From an uncultured Alphaproteobacteria bacterium (GTDB lineage Bacteria > Pseudomonadota > Alphaproteobacteria > RF32 > CAG-239), in contig CALYAW010000002.1 of NCBI GenBank assembly GCA_944393685.1, positions 205,586 to 269,585 of the forward strand: a stretch of DNA of 64,000 bases, given 5' to 3'. Below, piece after piece: positions 7,823 to 16,822 of this stretch (positions within the stretch are counted from its first letter, which is position 1; the number at the start of each line of letters is the position of its first letter). The notes beneath the pieces were generated by a model that was given only the letters and a program-made list of their open reading frames with translations, was not told the origin of the DNA and did no database searches. The position numbers and the translations under genes were made by a program.

Positions 7823-7957
7823 ATGCTTCTTATGACGAAACTTCAATACCAAGATATAGAAGATGAAAATCTAGAAAAGCTTCTTCTTGAGGACGCTCCT
7901 CAAACGAATATCTCTGATGTTTTACTTGCAATAAAAATACACCCGTCGCTTGATTAA
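7823..7957 (+). CDS. Possible 44-aa early phage peptide
   Basis: An ATG at 7823, preceded by AAGGAA eight bases upstream, opens a 44-codon frame beginning MLLMTKLQYQDIEDENLEKL and ending at the TAA at 7957. It follows the previous early gene by 14 bases on the same strand. The peptide is acidic and helical. Its last 36 bases overlap, tail to tail, the end of the lipoprotein gene on the other strand. Unusually short, so it may be a real accessory peptide or a remnant of a longer gene. Confidence 0.45.
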   Translation: MLLMTKLQYQDIEDENLEKLLLEDAPQTNISDVLLAIKIHPSLD

Positions 7958-8302
7958 ATTTAAATTCGCATTTCCTGATATCGTGTTGCTATGCCCGTTT
8001 CCATCCTCTTTTCTTCTTTGATAGCCATTTTCTTTGCGGATCTCTTGATCTCTTTCATACGAAAAATATGTCGTCTTGTAACTTTGATCAAAAGCATCTA
8101 TCTCTTCTCTTTCTCTCTCTACAATCTCAAATGAGCCACCGCACCTTTTATCTGCCAAGGCATAGCAATCTCCAATATCTCTTCCGGCTCCGTTGCAAAC
8201 TGCCCTGTATATTTGGTGATTATCATTAAAATAAGCAGGCTCATCATACAGTCCAACGCACCCAAAAAGAAAAAACAGTGCAGACAAAAAGACTTTTTTC
8301 AT
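7922..8302 (-). CDS. Small predicted lipoprotein
   Basis: A 126-aa protein with a lipoprotein signal: MKKVFLSALFFLFGC, cutting before Cys15. After lipidation it would be periplasmic. Four further Cys (around 36, 46, 54 and the C-terminal YFYCK) could form disulfides. The middle is rich in Glu and Arg (FEIVEREREEID). No family recognised. It lies at the probable prophage/host boundary, so it may be a phage cargo gene or host. The start has a GAGAGG site. Confidence 0.65.
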   Translation of the reverse strand: MKKVFLSALFFLFGCVGLYDEPAYFNDNHQIYRAVCNGAGRDIGDCYALADKRCGGSFEIVEREREEIDAFDQSYKTTYFSYERDQEIRKENGYQRRKEDGNGHSNTISGNANLNLIKRRVYFYCK

Positions 8303-8509
8303 AGATACCTCTCTTAATCATTTTTCTTATAACTGATAGTATACAGAACAACACACAAGTCAACCATTTTTTGCACAAAAAAGAACATTTGTAGAACATG
8401 AGCGTGCGATGTTTTTTATTGCAAAGTACACTACTGCTATCATTATTTGTTCTTTATCTTAAATTTTTAAATTCCATTACTTTGATATATAAACATTTTT
8501 TAATAAAAA

Positions 8510-8528
8510 TGATAATAATTATTATTTT
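8510..8528. promoter_or_regulatory. AT-rich inverted repeat, possible Fur/Irr-type site before dps
   Basis: TGATAATAATTATTATTTT is a nearly perfect AT-rich palindrome about 70 bases before the dps start. It resembles iron-regulator boxes, which fits an iron-storage gene, but the region is so AT-rich that chance is possible. Confidence 0.35.
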
Positions 8529-8597
8529 TACTTTACAAATATTTTTTATAGGCTATGCTTTGTATTAGAAATTAACCACAATCATAAGGAGACAAAA

Positions 8598-9026
8598 ATG
8601 AATAAACTTAATGTATATTTATCTAATCTTGCCGTTTGGACTGCAAAACTGCATAACATTCATTGGAATGTTACCGGATGCGCCTTTGTTCAGGTTCATG
8701 AATTTACTGAAAAACTTTATGATGAGACCTTTGAGCAATATGATGCTGTGGCCGAAATTCAAAAAATGCGCAACGAAATGCCGTTAGTCAAATTGAGCGA
8801 TTTCTTGGCTAATGCTACTCTCAAAGAAATTGATGCTAAAGATTTTAGTGTGAGCGAAGCTCTTGCTTTGGTTGAAAGTGATATGAAACTCATGTCTGCT
8901 TTGGCAAAAGAAATTCGTGATGAAGCTGCAAACAAAGATGATTTTCAGGTTGTCGCATTGTTTGAAGGATATCTTGAAGGATATGCTAAAAATCTGTGGT
9001 TCTTGCGCGCCATGCTTACCAAATAA
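8598..9026 (+). CDS. dps: Dps/ferritin-like iron-storage and DNA-protection protein
   Basis: A 142-aa single-domain protein of the Dps family, which forms 12-subunit cages that oxidise Fe(II) and store it, limiting peroxide damage. The N-terminal LHNIHWNVTG carries the His and the aromatic residues of the ferroxidase helix, and the second helix FTEKLYDETFEQYD supplies the acidic ligands (HW, then D and E spaced as in the family). The start has GGAG at ideal spacing. It is monocistronic, closed by a terminator. It lies between the prophage and a tRNA gene. Confidence 0.85.
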   Translation: MNKLNVYLSNLAVWTAKLHNIHWNVTGCAFVQVHEFTEKLYDETFEQYDAVAEIQKMRNEMPLVKLSDFLANATLKEIDAKDFSVSEALALVESDMKLMSALAKEIRDEAANKDDFQVVALFEGYLEGYAKNLWFLRAMLTK

Positions 9027-9043
9027 AGTCTTTTCATTATTCA

Positions 9044-9071
9044 AAAGCCTCTTCCCAGAGGCTTTTTTTTG
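9044..9071 (+). terminator. Intrinsic terminator after dps
   Basis: AAAAGCCTCT and AGAGGCTTTT pair around TCCC, followed by a T run. Confidence 0.85.
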
Positions 9072-9130
9072 GAAAAAAACAAATAAAAAACTTGCTAATT
9101 CTATTTTAGTGTTGTACAAAGCAACTCGAA

Positions 9131-9206
<76 letters not shown>

Positions 9207-9207
9207 T

Positions 9208-9236
9208 AAAAAAGCCTCCTTTAAGGAGGCTTTTTT
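9208..9236. terminator. Bidirectional terminator between tRNA-Thr and the murD-type gene
   Basis: AAAAAAGCCTCC and GGAGGCTTTTTT pair with A and T runs on both sides. It ends the tRNA transcript rightward and the leftward operon, whose stop codon at 9235 is inside the T run. Confidence 0.85.
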
Positions 9237-10563
9237 ATTGGTTTTGTTGAGAAAGATGCTTAACTATGCTTATAAAATGCTCACCTCTCTCAACAAAATT
9301 TTTATAATATCCAAAACTTGGTGCTGTCGGAGAAAACAATATCAGTTTACCTCCTACTTTTTTTAGTTCCTCATACGCTGCTTTAACTCCCGATTCCAAA
9401 TCTTCTGCTTCTATTAACTTAAAATCAGGCCTTTTTACTACTTTTCGAACAGTATCTGCAATTTGTGGGCCACATTGGAATAATGTAACAACGACTTTTA
9501 CTTTCGAATTGTTGGCTATAAAATTCGCATATTGTGTGTAATCTTGATGATTTTCTATTCCTCCGGAAATAATTGCCATTGGCTCTTCAAAACTCTGCAT
9601 TCCTCCGATTGCGGCTTCCGGAGCTGTTGAGATGCTATCGTTAATAAACAAAATACCATCAATAACTCCTACTTTTTGCAAACGATGCGGCAAAGGTTCG
9701 AATGTTTTTAACGCCTCAAGACCTTTGCGCCAATCAAGACCTAATTTATCCATAATCGTAATAACGCCTGATAAATTATCTATATTATGATTCCCACTGA
9801 TATGCAGTTCTTCTATATTAAGCAATAACTCGTTTTTGTAATATAACTCTTTTCCTCTGGAATGAAAAGTTTCGGGGAGACCATAGTAGCAAACATTGCT
9901 CATCCCCTTGCAATAATCTTTCAGCTGGGCATTATTGGCATTGACTATACAAATATCACCACTTTGCTGATGAGCTGCAAGATGAATTTTATCTCGACAA
10001 TAATTATCATGTCCATGGTGCCAATCTGTATGAACAGAAAATAAATTGCTAAACATTACTACATGTGGTGATGCACTTAAATCGCTGGCTTGATAGCTTG
10101 AAAATTCTCCAACAATATAATCATAATTACCATCTATCAGCTCAACCAATGGACGGCCTATATTACCTCCCAGAGCAACATTATAACCTAGAGCTTTCAT
10201 CATATGATAAAGCATGCTGACACTAGTACTTTTTCCTTTGGAACCACTAATCCCTATAACCTTTGTTTGTGGATGATTGGCACGCATCTCGGATAGAAAA
10301 ATATCCGAACCAGAGGTCACTTTTATTCCTAATTCTTTTACTTTGGAAAACTCTGGTTTATATATGCTGACACCCGGAGAACGGATAATAACATCCACTC
10401 CACTCTTCAAGAGTTTTGAAAACACCTCTGCACCTTCATCATCATTATAGGTGCGTATTTTTGAAGATACCTTATGTCTTTCAAGATATTCTTTGACAGC
10501 TCTTCCTTCAGAGCCCATTCCCCAAATCAGAATCTTCTTATTTTGTAAATCACTTATCAGCAT
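9235..10563 (-). CDS. murD: Mur ligase, MurD type (UDP-MurNAc-L-Ala--glutamate ligase)
   Basis: Adds glutamate to UDP-MurNAc-L-alanine in cytoplasmic peptidoglycan synthesis (442 aa). It has the N-terminal Rossmann start KKILIWGMGSEG, the ATP loop GISGSKGKSTS, the EFSSYQ segment and the substrate segment HTDWHHGHDNYCRDK, then the C-terminal LPHRLQ...NDSISTAP region, all in MurD order. The ATP loop has SKGK where canonical MurD has TNGK, and no other mur genes are nearby, so a MurD2-type L-glutamate ligase is an alternative. The start is the ATG at 10563, overlapping the channel gene by 14 bases. Confidence 0.8.
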   Translation of the reverse strand: MLISDLQNKKILIWGMGSEGRAVKEYLERHKVSSKIRTYNDDEGAEVFSKLLKSGVDVIIRSPGVSIYKPEFSKVKELGIKVTSGSDIFLSEMRANHPQTKVIGISGSKGKSTSVSMLYHMMKALGYNVALGGNIGRPLVELIDGNYDYIVGEFSSYQASDLSASPHVVMFSNLFSVHTDWHHGHDNYCRDKIHLAAHQQSGDICIVNANNAQLKDYCKGMSNVCYYGLPETFHSRGKELYYKNELLLNIEELHISGNHNIDNLSGVITIMDKLGLDWRKGLEALKTFEPLPHRLQKVGVIDGILFINDSISTAPEAAIGGMQSFEEPMAIISGGIENHQDYTQYANFIANNSKVKVVVTLFQCGPQIADTVRKVVKRPDFKLIEAEDLESGVKAAYEELKKVGGKLILFSPTAPSFGYYKNFVERGEHFISIVKHLSQQNQ

Positions 10564-12994
10564 TCTTTTCTCTCTTTTTCTTTTTTGAAGCATAGAACTG
10601 TTCTTGCGTTTCTTGACCTACTTCACTGCCTCGGTGGATAACCATTTGAGCAAACGGAATTTCTATTCCCTCTTCTGCAAATCTTCGGTTGATTTCAAAA
10701 CGCAACTCGCTCGGCAATATCCAACCTTCCCAGATGTTGCTGGAATATCCTCTCAGTTCAAAATCTAAACTGCTGGAACCAAAATTTTGAAATAAGACGT
10801 ACGGCTCCGGCTTTTTTAAAACCTTTTTGTTGGCTGCGGCGCATTCTAATAAAATTTCTTTCACTCTTTGCGTATCCGAACCATATGCCACACCAACAGC
10901 AACCTTAAATCGCATCCAATTATTACCGTGAGTAAGATTTGTCACAGATGTTGATAATAAGGTGGCATTGGGAATTATAACGCTTGCTCGATTAAATGTT
11001 TCAACTTCTGTTGAGCGAATGTTGATCTGTTTAATCTTCCCTTCTTCTCCGTTAATAATAACCCAGTCCCCTACTTTTATCGGACGCTCAAATAATAAAA
11101 TGATACCTGATACAAAATTATTAACCACATTTTGCAAACCTAAACCGATACCAACAGAAAGAGCACCGGCTACCAATGCAAAATTTGTAAGATTTCCTCC
11201 CATGATGGCTATTGCTAACAGAGCCGACGCAACATAACCTAATGACGAAAAACCTGCTGCCAAAGAATGCTTGGTTCCCTCATCCATATCCATTTTGGCT
11301 AACAATCTATTTTCAAGCCTGTAACGCAGCGATTTTATTATACCTATGCAGATAAAAAATACTACTAAACCTATAATTATCGCCAATAATGAAATCCTTA
11401 TGCCTCCAACCGTAAAGCCTGTAAATGCTTTGTATATCAGACCAATCAAAAGATCTGCCGGAACTCCCCATAAAACAAGTACGGAAAAAAGACCTCCTAT
11501 CACAAACAGCGGCTCTATAATAAAACCAAGCCAAAAATCAAGTTTGCGCATTACCTGACGACGCATACGAAACGTTTTTACCCATAAACCTAAAAATAAT
11601 ATCCGATGGATAAATTCATATATAATTTTTCGGAATATCCATAAAATAAATATGGACAGTACAGAAAATATAAAATTATTCATTATAAACAGAGCCAAAT
11701 ATGGGTATCCAGAAAGTGAAAGCCCCGTTATTCCTAACGCTAAAACCAAAAGTGAAAATGTAATTCGAAATGCATTGGTGTCTTTATTGCCTTCATTATC
11801 ATCTTCATCTTCTTGCTCATCTTCTGTGTCTTCGTAGTTTTCTACGGGATTCTCTCTGGTCCAGAGAATACGACTGGCAATCCAAACAACACAAAATGAT
11901 TTGATAACTGCTGTGATACCTACTAAATAACTCATCAACTCTATCGGATAGTTGGATACCTTCACGATATGTTGCAGATATGCCATTGTTCCTATTAGAT
12001 ATATACTTTTATAAATTGCTCCGGTTACTCGCTTGGCCTTTTCACCTGACATGTTAATTAACCGCCAATTTTCATGATACGGCGTAAAAATAACCCGACA
12101 TGTTGCTCGCAACATTATGATATAAAGAAGATAATATAAAAAGCTATTTAAGGCCACGCCAAAAAAACCGCTGGTCAGAATCTTGCCGCTGATAATCCAT
12201 AGTAAGCCTGCGCCTATCAAAAATGTCGGTATTATGCCATATGCTATCCAAACGGCTATGGCCGCTATTACTTTGCGACCGTAGCGAGGCTGCTCAATTT
12301 CATCTCGATAACCAAAACGGCGAAAAATAAAACGTCTTAACAAAAAACCCAAAAAGCCTATAAACAATACGATTATACTAACCGGAAGCAATTTGGCTTC
12401 AACGGTATTTTTTTGTTCCTCCGTCAACTCCTCATACCACGTATACGGTGATTTTATAATATCAAATATAAGTTCTAGAAATTGTTTATTTGCCGTAATC
12501 AATGCAGATGGATAAATCAGAGGATTACTGGATTTTAATAAATTTCCCCATAATTCTTCATTGCGTAAATTGAATATAAATATTTCAAGTTCATCCAACT
12601 TTGCCAACAAAATATCTATCTCGGAAATACGGGCCTTTTCCGTTGCCAGTTCTCGATTAAATTCTTGACGTTTTTGGGCAATAACCTGAACCTCCCGTTC
12701 CCCCTTATTGTCTCCGAGAGCTTCTATTCGTTTTTCTATAAATTTGATTTGGCTTTCTACATCTTTACGCCGAGATTCCAATTTTGGACGCAAGTCATTG
12801 ATATAACTTATTTCTTCTCCAAAATCGTCTGAACTGATTTGATTGTTCTTAAGGGCTGCATCTATTTTTTTGAGATTGGTACTAATGCTTTTATAACTAA
12901 GATTATCTCCCAAAATGTCTACGGATGTTTGCGCATGTGCTACACTGCAAAATAAAACCGCTATAAAAAAGTATATCAAACCAAGCTTTTTCAT
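10550..12994 (-). CDS. Large MscS-family mechanosensitive channel
   Basis: An 814-aa inner-membrane channel that would release solutes on hypo-osmotic shock. It starts with a signal peptide (to about AHAQ, residue 22), then a periplasmic coiled-coil region (about 25-150), roughly ten membrane segments, an acidic cytoplasmic-type loop near 390-405 (EDTEDEQEDEDDNEG), and the MscS pore and beta domain (GLQNVVNNFVSGIILLFERP, VGDWVIINGEEGKI) near residues 615-660. The large periplasmic front places it with the MscK/DUF3772-like members rather than small MscS. It is co-transcribed with the murD-type gene, joining turgor and wall functions. Confidence 0.85.
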   Translation of the reverse strand: MKKLGLIYFFIAVLFCSVAHAQTSVDILGDNLSYKSISTNLKKIDAALKNNQISSDDFGEEISYINDLRPKLESRRKDVESQIKFIEKRIEALGDNKGEREVQVIAQKRQEFNRELATEKARISEIDILLAKLDELEIFIFNLRNEELWGNLLKSSNPLIYPSALITANKQFLELIFDIIKSPYTWYEELTEEQKNTVEAKLLPVSIIVLFIGFLGFLLRRFIFRRFGYRDEIEQPRYGRKVIAAIAVWIAYGIIPTFLIGAGLLWIISGKILTSGFFGVALNSFLYYLLYIIMLRATCRVIFTPYHENWRLINMSGEKAKRVTGAIYKSIYLIGTMAYLQHIVKVSNYPIELMSYLVGITAVIKSFCVVWIASRILWTRENPVENYEDTEDEQEDEDDNEGNKDTNAFRITFSLLVLALGITGLSLSGYPYLALFIMNNFIFSVLSIFILWIFRKIIYEFIHRILFLGLWVKTFRMRRQVMRKLDFWLGFIIEPLFVIGGLFSVLVLWGVPADLLIGLIYKAFTGFTVGGIRISLLAIIIGLVVFFICIGIIKSLRYRLENRLLAKMDMDEGTKHSLAAGFSSLGYVASALLAIAIMGGNLTNFALVAGALSVGIGLGLQNVVNNFVSGIILLFERPIKVGDWVIINGEEGKIKQINIRSTEVETFNRASVIIPNATLLSTSVTNLTHGNNWMRFKVAVGVAYGSDTQRVKEILLECAAANKKVLKKPEPYVLFQNFGSSSLDFELRGYSSNIWEGWILPSELRFEINRRFAEEGIEIPFAQMVIHRGSEVGQETQEQFYASKKKKREKNADK

Positions 12995-13015
12995 ATAAAA
13001 CCCTTTTTGTATTTG

Positions 13016-14029
13016 TTAATTCAATTTATTCTTTTGTAATGAATGAATAATATTAATAATGTTACGAGCTCCTGCTGCACGCAGATTATCTGCCGCACAC
13101 CACAAACTAATACCATTTTCGACACTGCTATCTTGACGCAGGCGGCTAACATAAATTCCATTTTCTCCCTGAACATCGTGCAATGTCACGTAGCCACTAT
13201 CAACTTGCTTATCAAAAACTATAACATCTTTGACTTCTTTAATCAGTTTACGTGCTATATCCACATCAACTTCTTTGTCACACTCAACATTGATATATTG
13301 TGCTGAACCGATAAAAGCGGGAATAACAGCACAATTGGCATGAACCTTTACCTCCCCTCCCAAGACTTGTTTGGTTTCGGCATTAAAAGCCCACTCATAC
13401 GAGGTTTCCTCTCCGATAAAATCTCCTACTTGAGGAACTACATTAAAAGCTATTTGCTTATGAAAAACCTTCTGATCATCAACCAATGTATCATTCATAA
13501 AAATTTTGCGCGTTTGATTAAATAGCTCATCCATGGCTTCCCGGCCATAGCTTGCAACTGATGTATAGGTCGACACAATGATTCTTCTAATTCCGCAAAT
13601 TTTTGCAATATTTTGAAGCGGAATAAGCATTTGTGTTACCTCTGCAGAGGGAACCGAAACAATACCTTTTTTCATGCCGGGTAAACGATCATCATTAATA
13701 CCATGCACAACCATCGGTATTTCATCATCACCAACAAAGGCTCCTGAGCAATCAATAACTTTGGCTCCGGCAGAAACCGCTTTGGAGACATATTTTTTGC
13801 AAACTTCAGCCGATGTGGCAAAAACAGCTATTTCTACATCCTTAAAATCAAATCCTTCCAGACTCAGTACGTCCAAATCATCGTCTTCTCCATATGATAC
13901 AATGTTGCCCAATACCGAGCGAGGCTCCAATGCCAACACATTTCTAAGAGGAATATTTGCTTCCGATAAAAGATTAAGCACTTCTCGACCTAGGCCTTCT
14001 TCAACTCCTATTACGGCAATTTTTTTCAT
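13016..14029 (-). CDS. Aspartate-semialdehyde dehydrogenase-like protein lacking catalytic residues
   Basis: A 337-aa protein with the full Asd/USG-1 architecture: Rossmann start KKIAVIGVEEGLG, mid-region STYTSVASYGREAMDEL, and C-terminal RLRQDSSVENGISLWCAADN. In the family the catalytic Cys sits in a PNCST motif; here the equivalent segment reads VPSAEVTQ, with Ala129 at the Cys position. The catalytic His is also replaced (Ser242 in PAFIGSAQ). The substrate-binding Arg segment is kept. It may be a USG-1-type paralogue with a non-catalytic or different role; automated annotation as asd would be misleading. The start has an AGGATAACAAGG context. Confidence 0.8.
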   Translation of the reverse strand: MKKIAVIGVEEGLGREVLNLLSEANIPLRNVLALEPRSVLGNIVSYGEDDDLDVLSLEGFDFKDVEIAVFATSAEVCKKYVSKAVSAGAKVIDCSGAFVGDDEIPMVVHGINDDRLPGMKKGIVSVPSAEVTQMLIPLQNIAKICGIRRIIVSTYTSVASYGREAMDELFNQTRKIFMNDTLVDDQKVFHKQIAFNVVPQVGDFIGEETSYEWAFNAETKQVLGGEVKVHANCAVIPAFIGSAQYINVECDKEVDVDIARKLIKEVKDVIVFDKQVDSGYVTLHDVQGENGIYVSRLRQDSSVENGISLWCAADNLRAAGARNIINIIHSLQKNKLN

Positions 14030-14208
14030 CCTTGTTATCCTCTTTTTATTTTATATTAAAAATTTGCTCTGATGATAGCATTTTTACATTCCGAAATTCA
14101 ATTGATTTTCATAAGTAAGTAACAACTAAAATAGTATAAGATTCTTGACATCTCTTATAAACGGCTCTAATTTTGGAGGCAGTTTTAAACTATTTTAAGG
14201 AAACAACT

Positions 14209-15510
14209 ATGACCGCACGTACCTTACAAGGATTTATGGAACTTTTGCCCGAAGAACAAATCGTTATGGAACGTATGAAATCGGTCATTGCCCATACTTA
14301 TGAATTATTTGGCTTTGCCCCTTTGGATACTCCAGTTTTGGAATTGGCCGAAGTGTTGCTTTCAAAGTCCGGCGGCGAAACTGAAAAACAAATTTATGAA
14401 TTTAAAAAAGGCGATACAGACTTAGCCATGCGTTTTGACTTAACCGTACCTTTGGCCAAATATATTGCTCTTTACCATAATAATCTAACATTTCCTTTTA
14501 AACGCTATCAGATTGGTAAAGTTTACCGCGGGGAAAGACCTCAAAAAGGACGTTTTCGTGAATTTTATCAATGCGATATTGATATTATTGATCGAGATGA
14601 ACTCAATATTGTTTATGATGCCGAGGTTTTAGCCGTTATATATACCGTTTTCAAAAAGCTGCAGCTTCCTGCTTTTAAAATTTATATTAACAATCGTAAA
14701 CTCTTATCCGGCTTTTTGGAAAATTTGGAAATTGCAGATAAAACTGTTGATGTATTGCGTCTGGTTGATAAAATTAAAAAGATTCCTGAAGAGGCTTTTC
14801 TTGGTGAACTTAATGAACTGGGGCTTCCTCAAGACAAAAACAAAGAGCTCCTTAACTTTATTAAAATCAAAGGTTCAAATCAACAAATTCTTGCAAAACT
14901 TGAAGATTTTAATATCAAAAATGAAATTTATCAAACCGGTTTGAATGAATTAAATACCGTTGTTTCTCAGGCTATCTGCCTTGGTATTCCGGTAGATAAT
15001 GTTCAGATTGATCTTAGCATCACTCGCGGATTAGATTACTATACAGGAACCGTGTATGAAACATTCTTTGATGAACATCCCGAATTCGGAAGCGTTTGTT
15101 CCGGCGGTCGTTATGATAATTTGTCCAGTGTCTTTATGGATAAAAAATTTCCAGGCGTCGGGATTTCTATCGGCTTGACAAGACTGTATGACCAATTACA
15201 CAATAACGGTCTTCTCAATATACAAGGACCTACTCCCAATAAGGTATTGGTTATTACTCAAAGTAGCGAATATGCTCAAAATGCTTTGCAGTTGCTTAGT
15301 AGTTTACGCTCTAATGAAATTGCCGCAGATGTTTTGTTGCGAGAGTGTAAATTCAAGAAAAAAATGGAATATGCCAATAAAATTAAAATTCCATATTTGG
15401 TAATTATTGGCGAAGATGAAGCCTCTAATGGTTATTATACTCTTAAAGATATGAAAAACGGCGAACAATTTAAAGTCAGTGCATCAGAATTAATTAATAA
15501 AATTAAATAA
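14209..15510 (+). CDS. hisS: Histidine--tRNA ligase
   Basis: Charges tRNA-His in the cytoplasm (433 aa). It carries class II motif 2 (YRGERPQKGRFREFYQ), the histidine-specific motif RGLDYYTGTVYE, the motif 3 segment GVGISIGLTRL and a C-terminal anticodon-binding domain. The start is the ATG at 14209, seven bases after AAGGA; a longer frame to 14173 has no ribosome site. Monocistronic, with a convergent terminator downstream. Confidence 0.95.
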   Translation: MTARTLQGFMELLPEEQIVMERMKSVIAHTYELFGFAPLDTPVLELAEVLLSKSGGETEKQIYEFKKGDTDLAMRFDLTVPLAKYIALYHNNLTFPFKRYQIGKVYRGERPQKGRFREFYQCDIDIIDRDELNIVYDAEVLAVIYTVFKKLQLPAFKIYINNRKLLSGFLENLEIADKTVDVLRLVDKIKKIPEEAFLGELNELGLPQDKNKELLNFIKIKGSNQQILAKLEDFNIKNEIYQTGLNELNTVVSQAICLGIPVDNVQIDLSITRGLDYYTGTVYETFFDEHPEFGSVCSGGRYDNLSSVFMDKKFPGVGISIGLTRLYDQLHNNGLLNIQGPTPNKVLVITQSSEYAQNALQLLSSLRSNEIAADVLLRECKFKKKMEYANKIKIPYLVIIGEDEASNGYYTLKDMKNGEQFKVSASELINKIK

Positions 15511-15533
15511 GTCGCTCATAACTTTTGCTAAAA

Positions 15534-15567
15534 AAATAAAAAGCTCCTGTCTCGGAGCTTTTTATTT
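15534..15567. terminator. Bidirectional terminator after hisS
   Basis: AAATAAAAAGCTCC and GGAGCTTTTTATTT pair around TGTCTC. It serves hisS and the convergent gene pair at 15567-16617. Confidence 0.85.
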
Positions 15568-15914
15568 TAATTCAAAGAGGCCTCTTCCCATGTTTTAAGA
15601 CCTATTTTTCCCCAATCAACGGGAATTTTTTCGACTTTTTGCATGTGAGCCATATAACAATCTTTTATATTATCCAAAATTGTTTCAACGATAATCACAT
15701 TACATGCTTTGCGTAGTTTATCTCGTACTTGAGGATTAATATAGTCCAATATGATTTTTTCTTCCGGCGAACGCAAAAATACGGCATGATCCAAACCATC
15801 ATAAATTATCTGAGGATTTGCCGGATGATTAGCTTTTGCCTTCAGATAAATATAAAGTTCTCCTTCAGAGCCTTCGGCAATCATAAATTCTTTTTCGGTA
15901 TTATACTCAGCCAT
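15567..15914 (-). CDS. Unknown 115-aa cytoplasmic protein
   Basis: It begins MAEYNTEKEFMIAEGSEGEL and has no signal peptide or membrane segment. It overlaps the upstream gene by 8 bases, so the two are translated together. It has two Cys residues (about 70 and 86) and a C-terminal VDWGKIGLKTWEEA segment. No family recognised. The start and the tight coupling support a real gene. Confidence 0.6.
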   Translation of the reverse strand: MAEYNTEKEFMIAEGSEGELYIYLKAKANHPANPQIIYDGLDHAVFLRSPEEKIILDYINPQVRDKLRKACNVIIVETILDNIKDCYMAHMQKVEKIPVDWGKIGLKTWEEASLN

Positions 15915-16617
15915 TACGGCCTCCTCGAGCCATTACCAGCCCTTTGTTGTAAAAACTGCCCGTCGGGTTTCCTTCTTGATCGAGACCTGAAACCACTTTG
16001 ACTACTTTTCCTTGAGGGCCATATATTTTAATTCCTTTCTTCTCTATATATTTACGAGCTGCCGCATCCAGCAATTCATGACCTGCTCCTTTAGCGACAC
16101 CTAAAACAGCTGTTGTTCCGCAAACAAGCATTCCCATAAGAGAACCGTCTTTTATTTCTTCAGGAGCCATATTAACTGCTTGAGCATACTCTAAATCTGT
16201 TCCTAAACTGGCAAACATACCTGCCATTCCCAACACAACTGCGGCTTGACGAAGGTTTATCTTACCCAATTTTGTTTCTGCTATATTATGAAGATGATCC
16301 GCAAAATGCTTTGCTCTACGAACAGCATTGGGCTGTAGGCTTCCGGAAGAATATTTGTCAACTCCCTCTTCTCTGTATATATTAAAATTGATAGTTTTTC
16401 GATCTGTGTGGAAATCTGCCAGCAAATATTCTCCTCGCAATACGGAAACATCCATTTCTCCTTTGGAGCGCCTATTTATTTGAAGTGTGTCGCCGGCTTT
16501 TGGCTCAAAACCTTCTATAATGGGGAGTGTTTTGCTTCCTTTACGCTCTCCGTCATTACATATCAGTTGATAGCCATTTTCATTTTTTTGCACTTGTTCT
16601 ACTTTGTATTCCGCCAT
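15907..16617 (-). CDS. Unknown 236-aa protein with a hydrophobic middle
   Basis: The first gene of a two-gene leftward operon. The N-terminal 75 residues look like a beta-rich domain (YQLICNDGERKGSKTL). Residues about 120-185 hold two weakly hydrophobic helices (AAVVLGMAGMFASLG and LMGMLVCGTTAVLGVAKGAG) that could insert in a membrane. The C-terminus is Gly-rich (YGPQGKVVKVVSGLDQEGN). It starts MAEY, as does its partner. GGGAG lies at good spacing from the ATG. No family recognised. Confidence 0.6.
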   Translation of the reverse strand: MAEYKVEQVQKNENGYQLICNDGERKGSKTLPIIEGFEPKAGDTLQINRRSKGEMDVSVLRGEYLLADFHTDRKTINFNIYREEGVDKYSSGSLQPNAVRRAKHFADHLHNIAETKLGKINLRQAAVVLGMAGMFASLGTDLEYAQAVNMAPEEIKDGSLMGMLVCGTTAVLGVAKGAGHELLDAAARKYIEKKGIKIYGPQGKVVKVVSGLDQEGNPTGSFYNKGLVMARGGRNG

Positions 16618-16760
16618 TCATTTTCTCCCGAAAAGAACCTTTATCTGTCCTAATTTTATATTTTTTGTCTAAAATTGTCAATAATAAAAAATCAGGTGCA
16701 TTCCTAGGATTGATATTATGCGAAATTTATTTAAGTTTATTTAATATTAAAATTTTTAAA

Positions 16761-16796
16761 CAAAAAAGCTCCGATTTAAAATCAGAGCTTTTGTTT
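16761..16796 (-). terminator. Intrinsic terminator after rplS
   Basis: Minus-strand hairpin of AAAGCTC/GAGCTTT with an inner GATTT/AAATC stem, followed by a T run. Confidence 0.75.
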
Positions 16797-16822
16797 CATA
16801 TAACAAATCTTATTTGCTTTTA

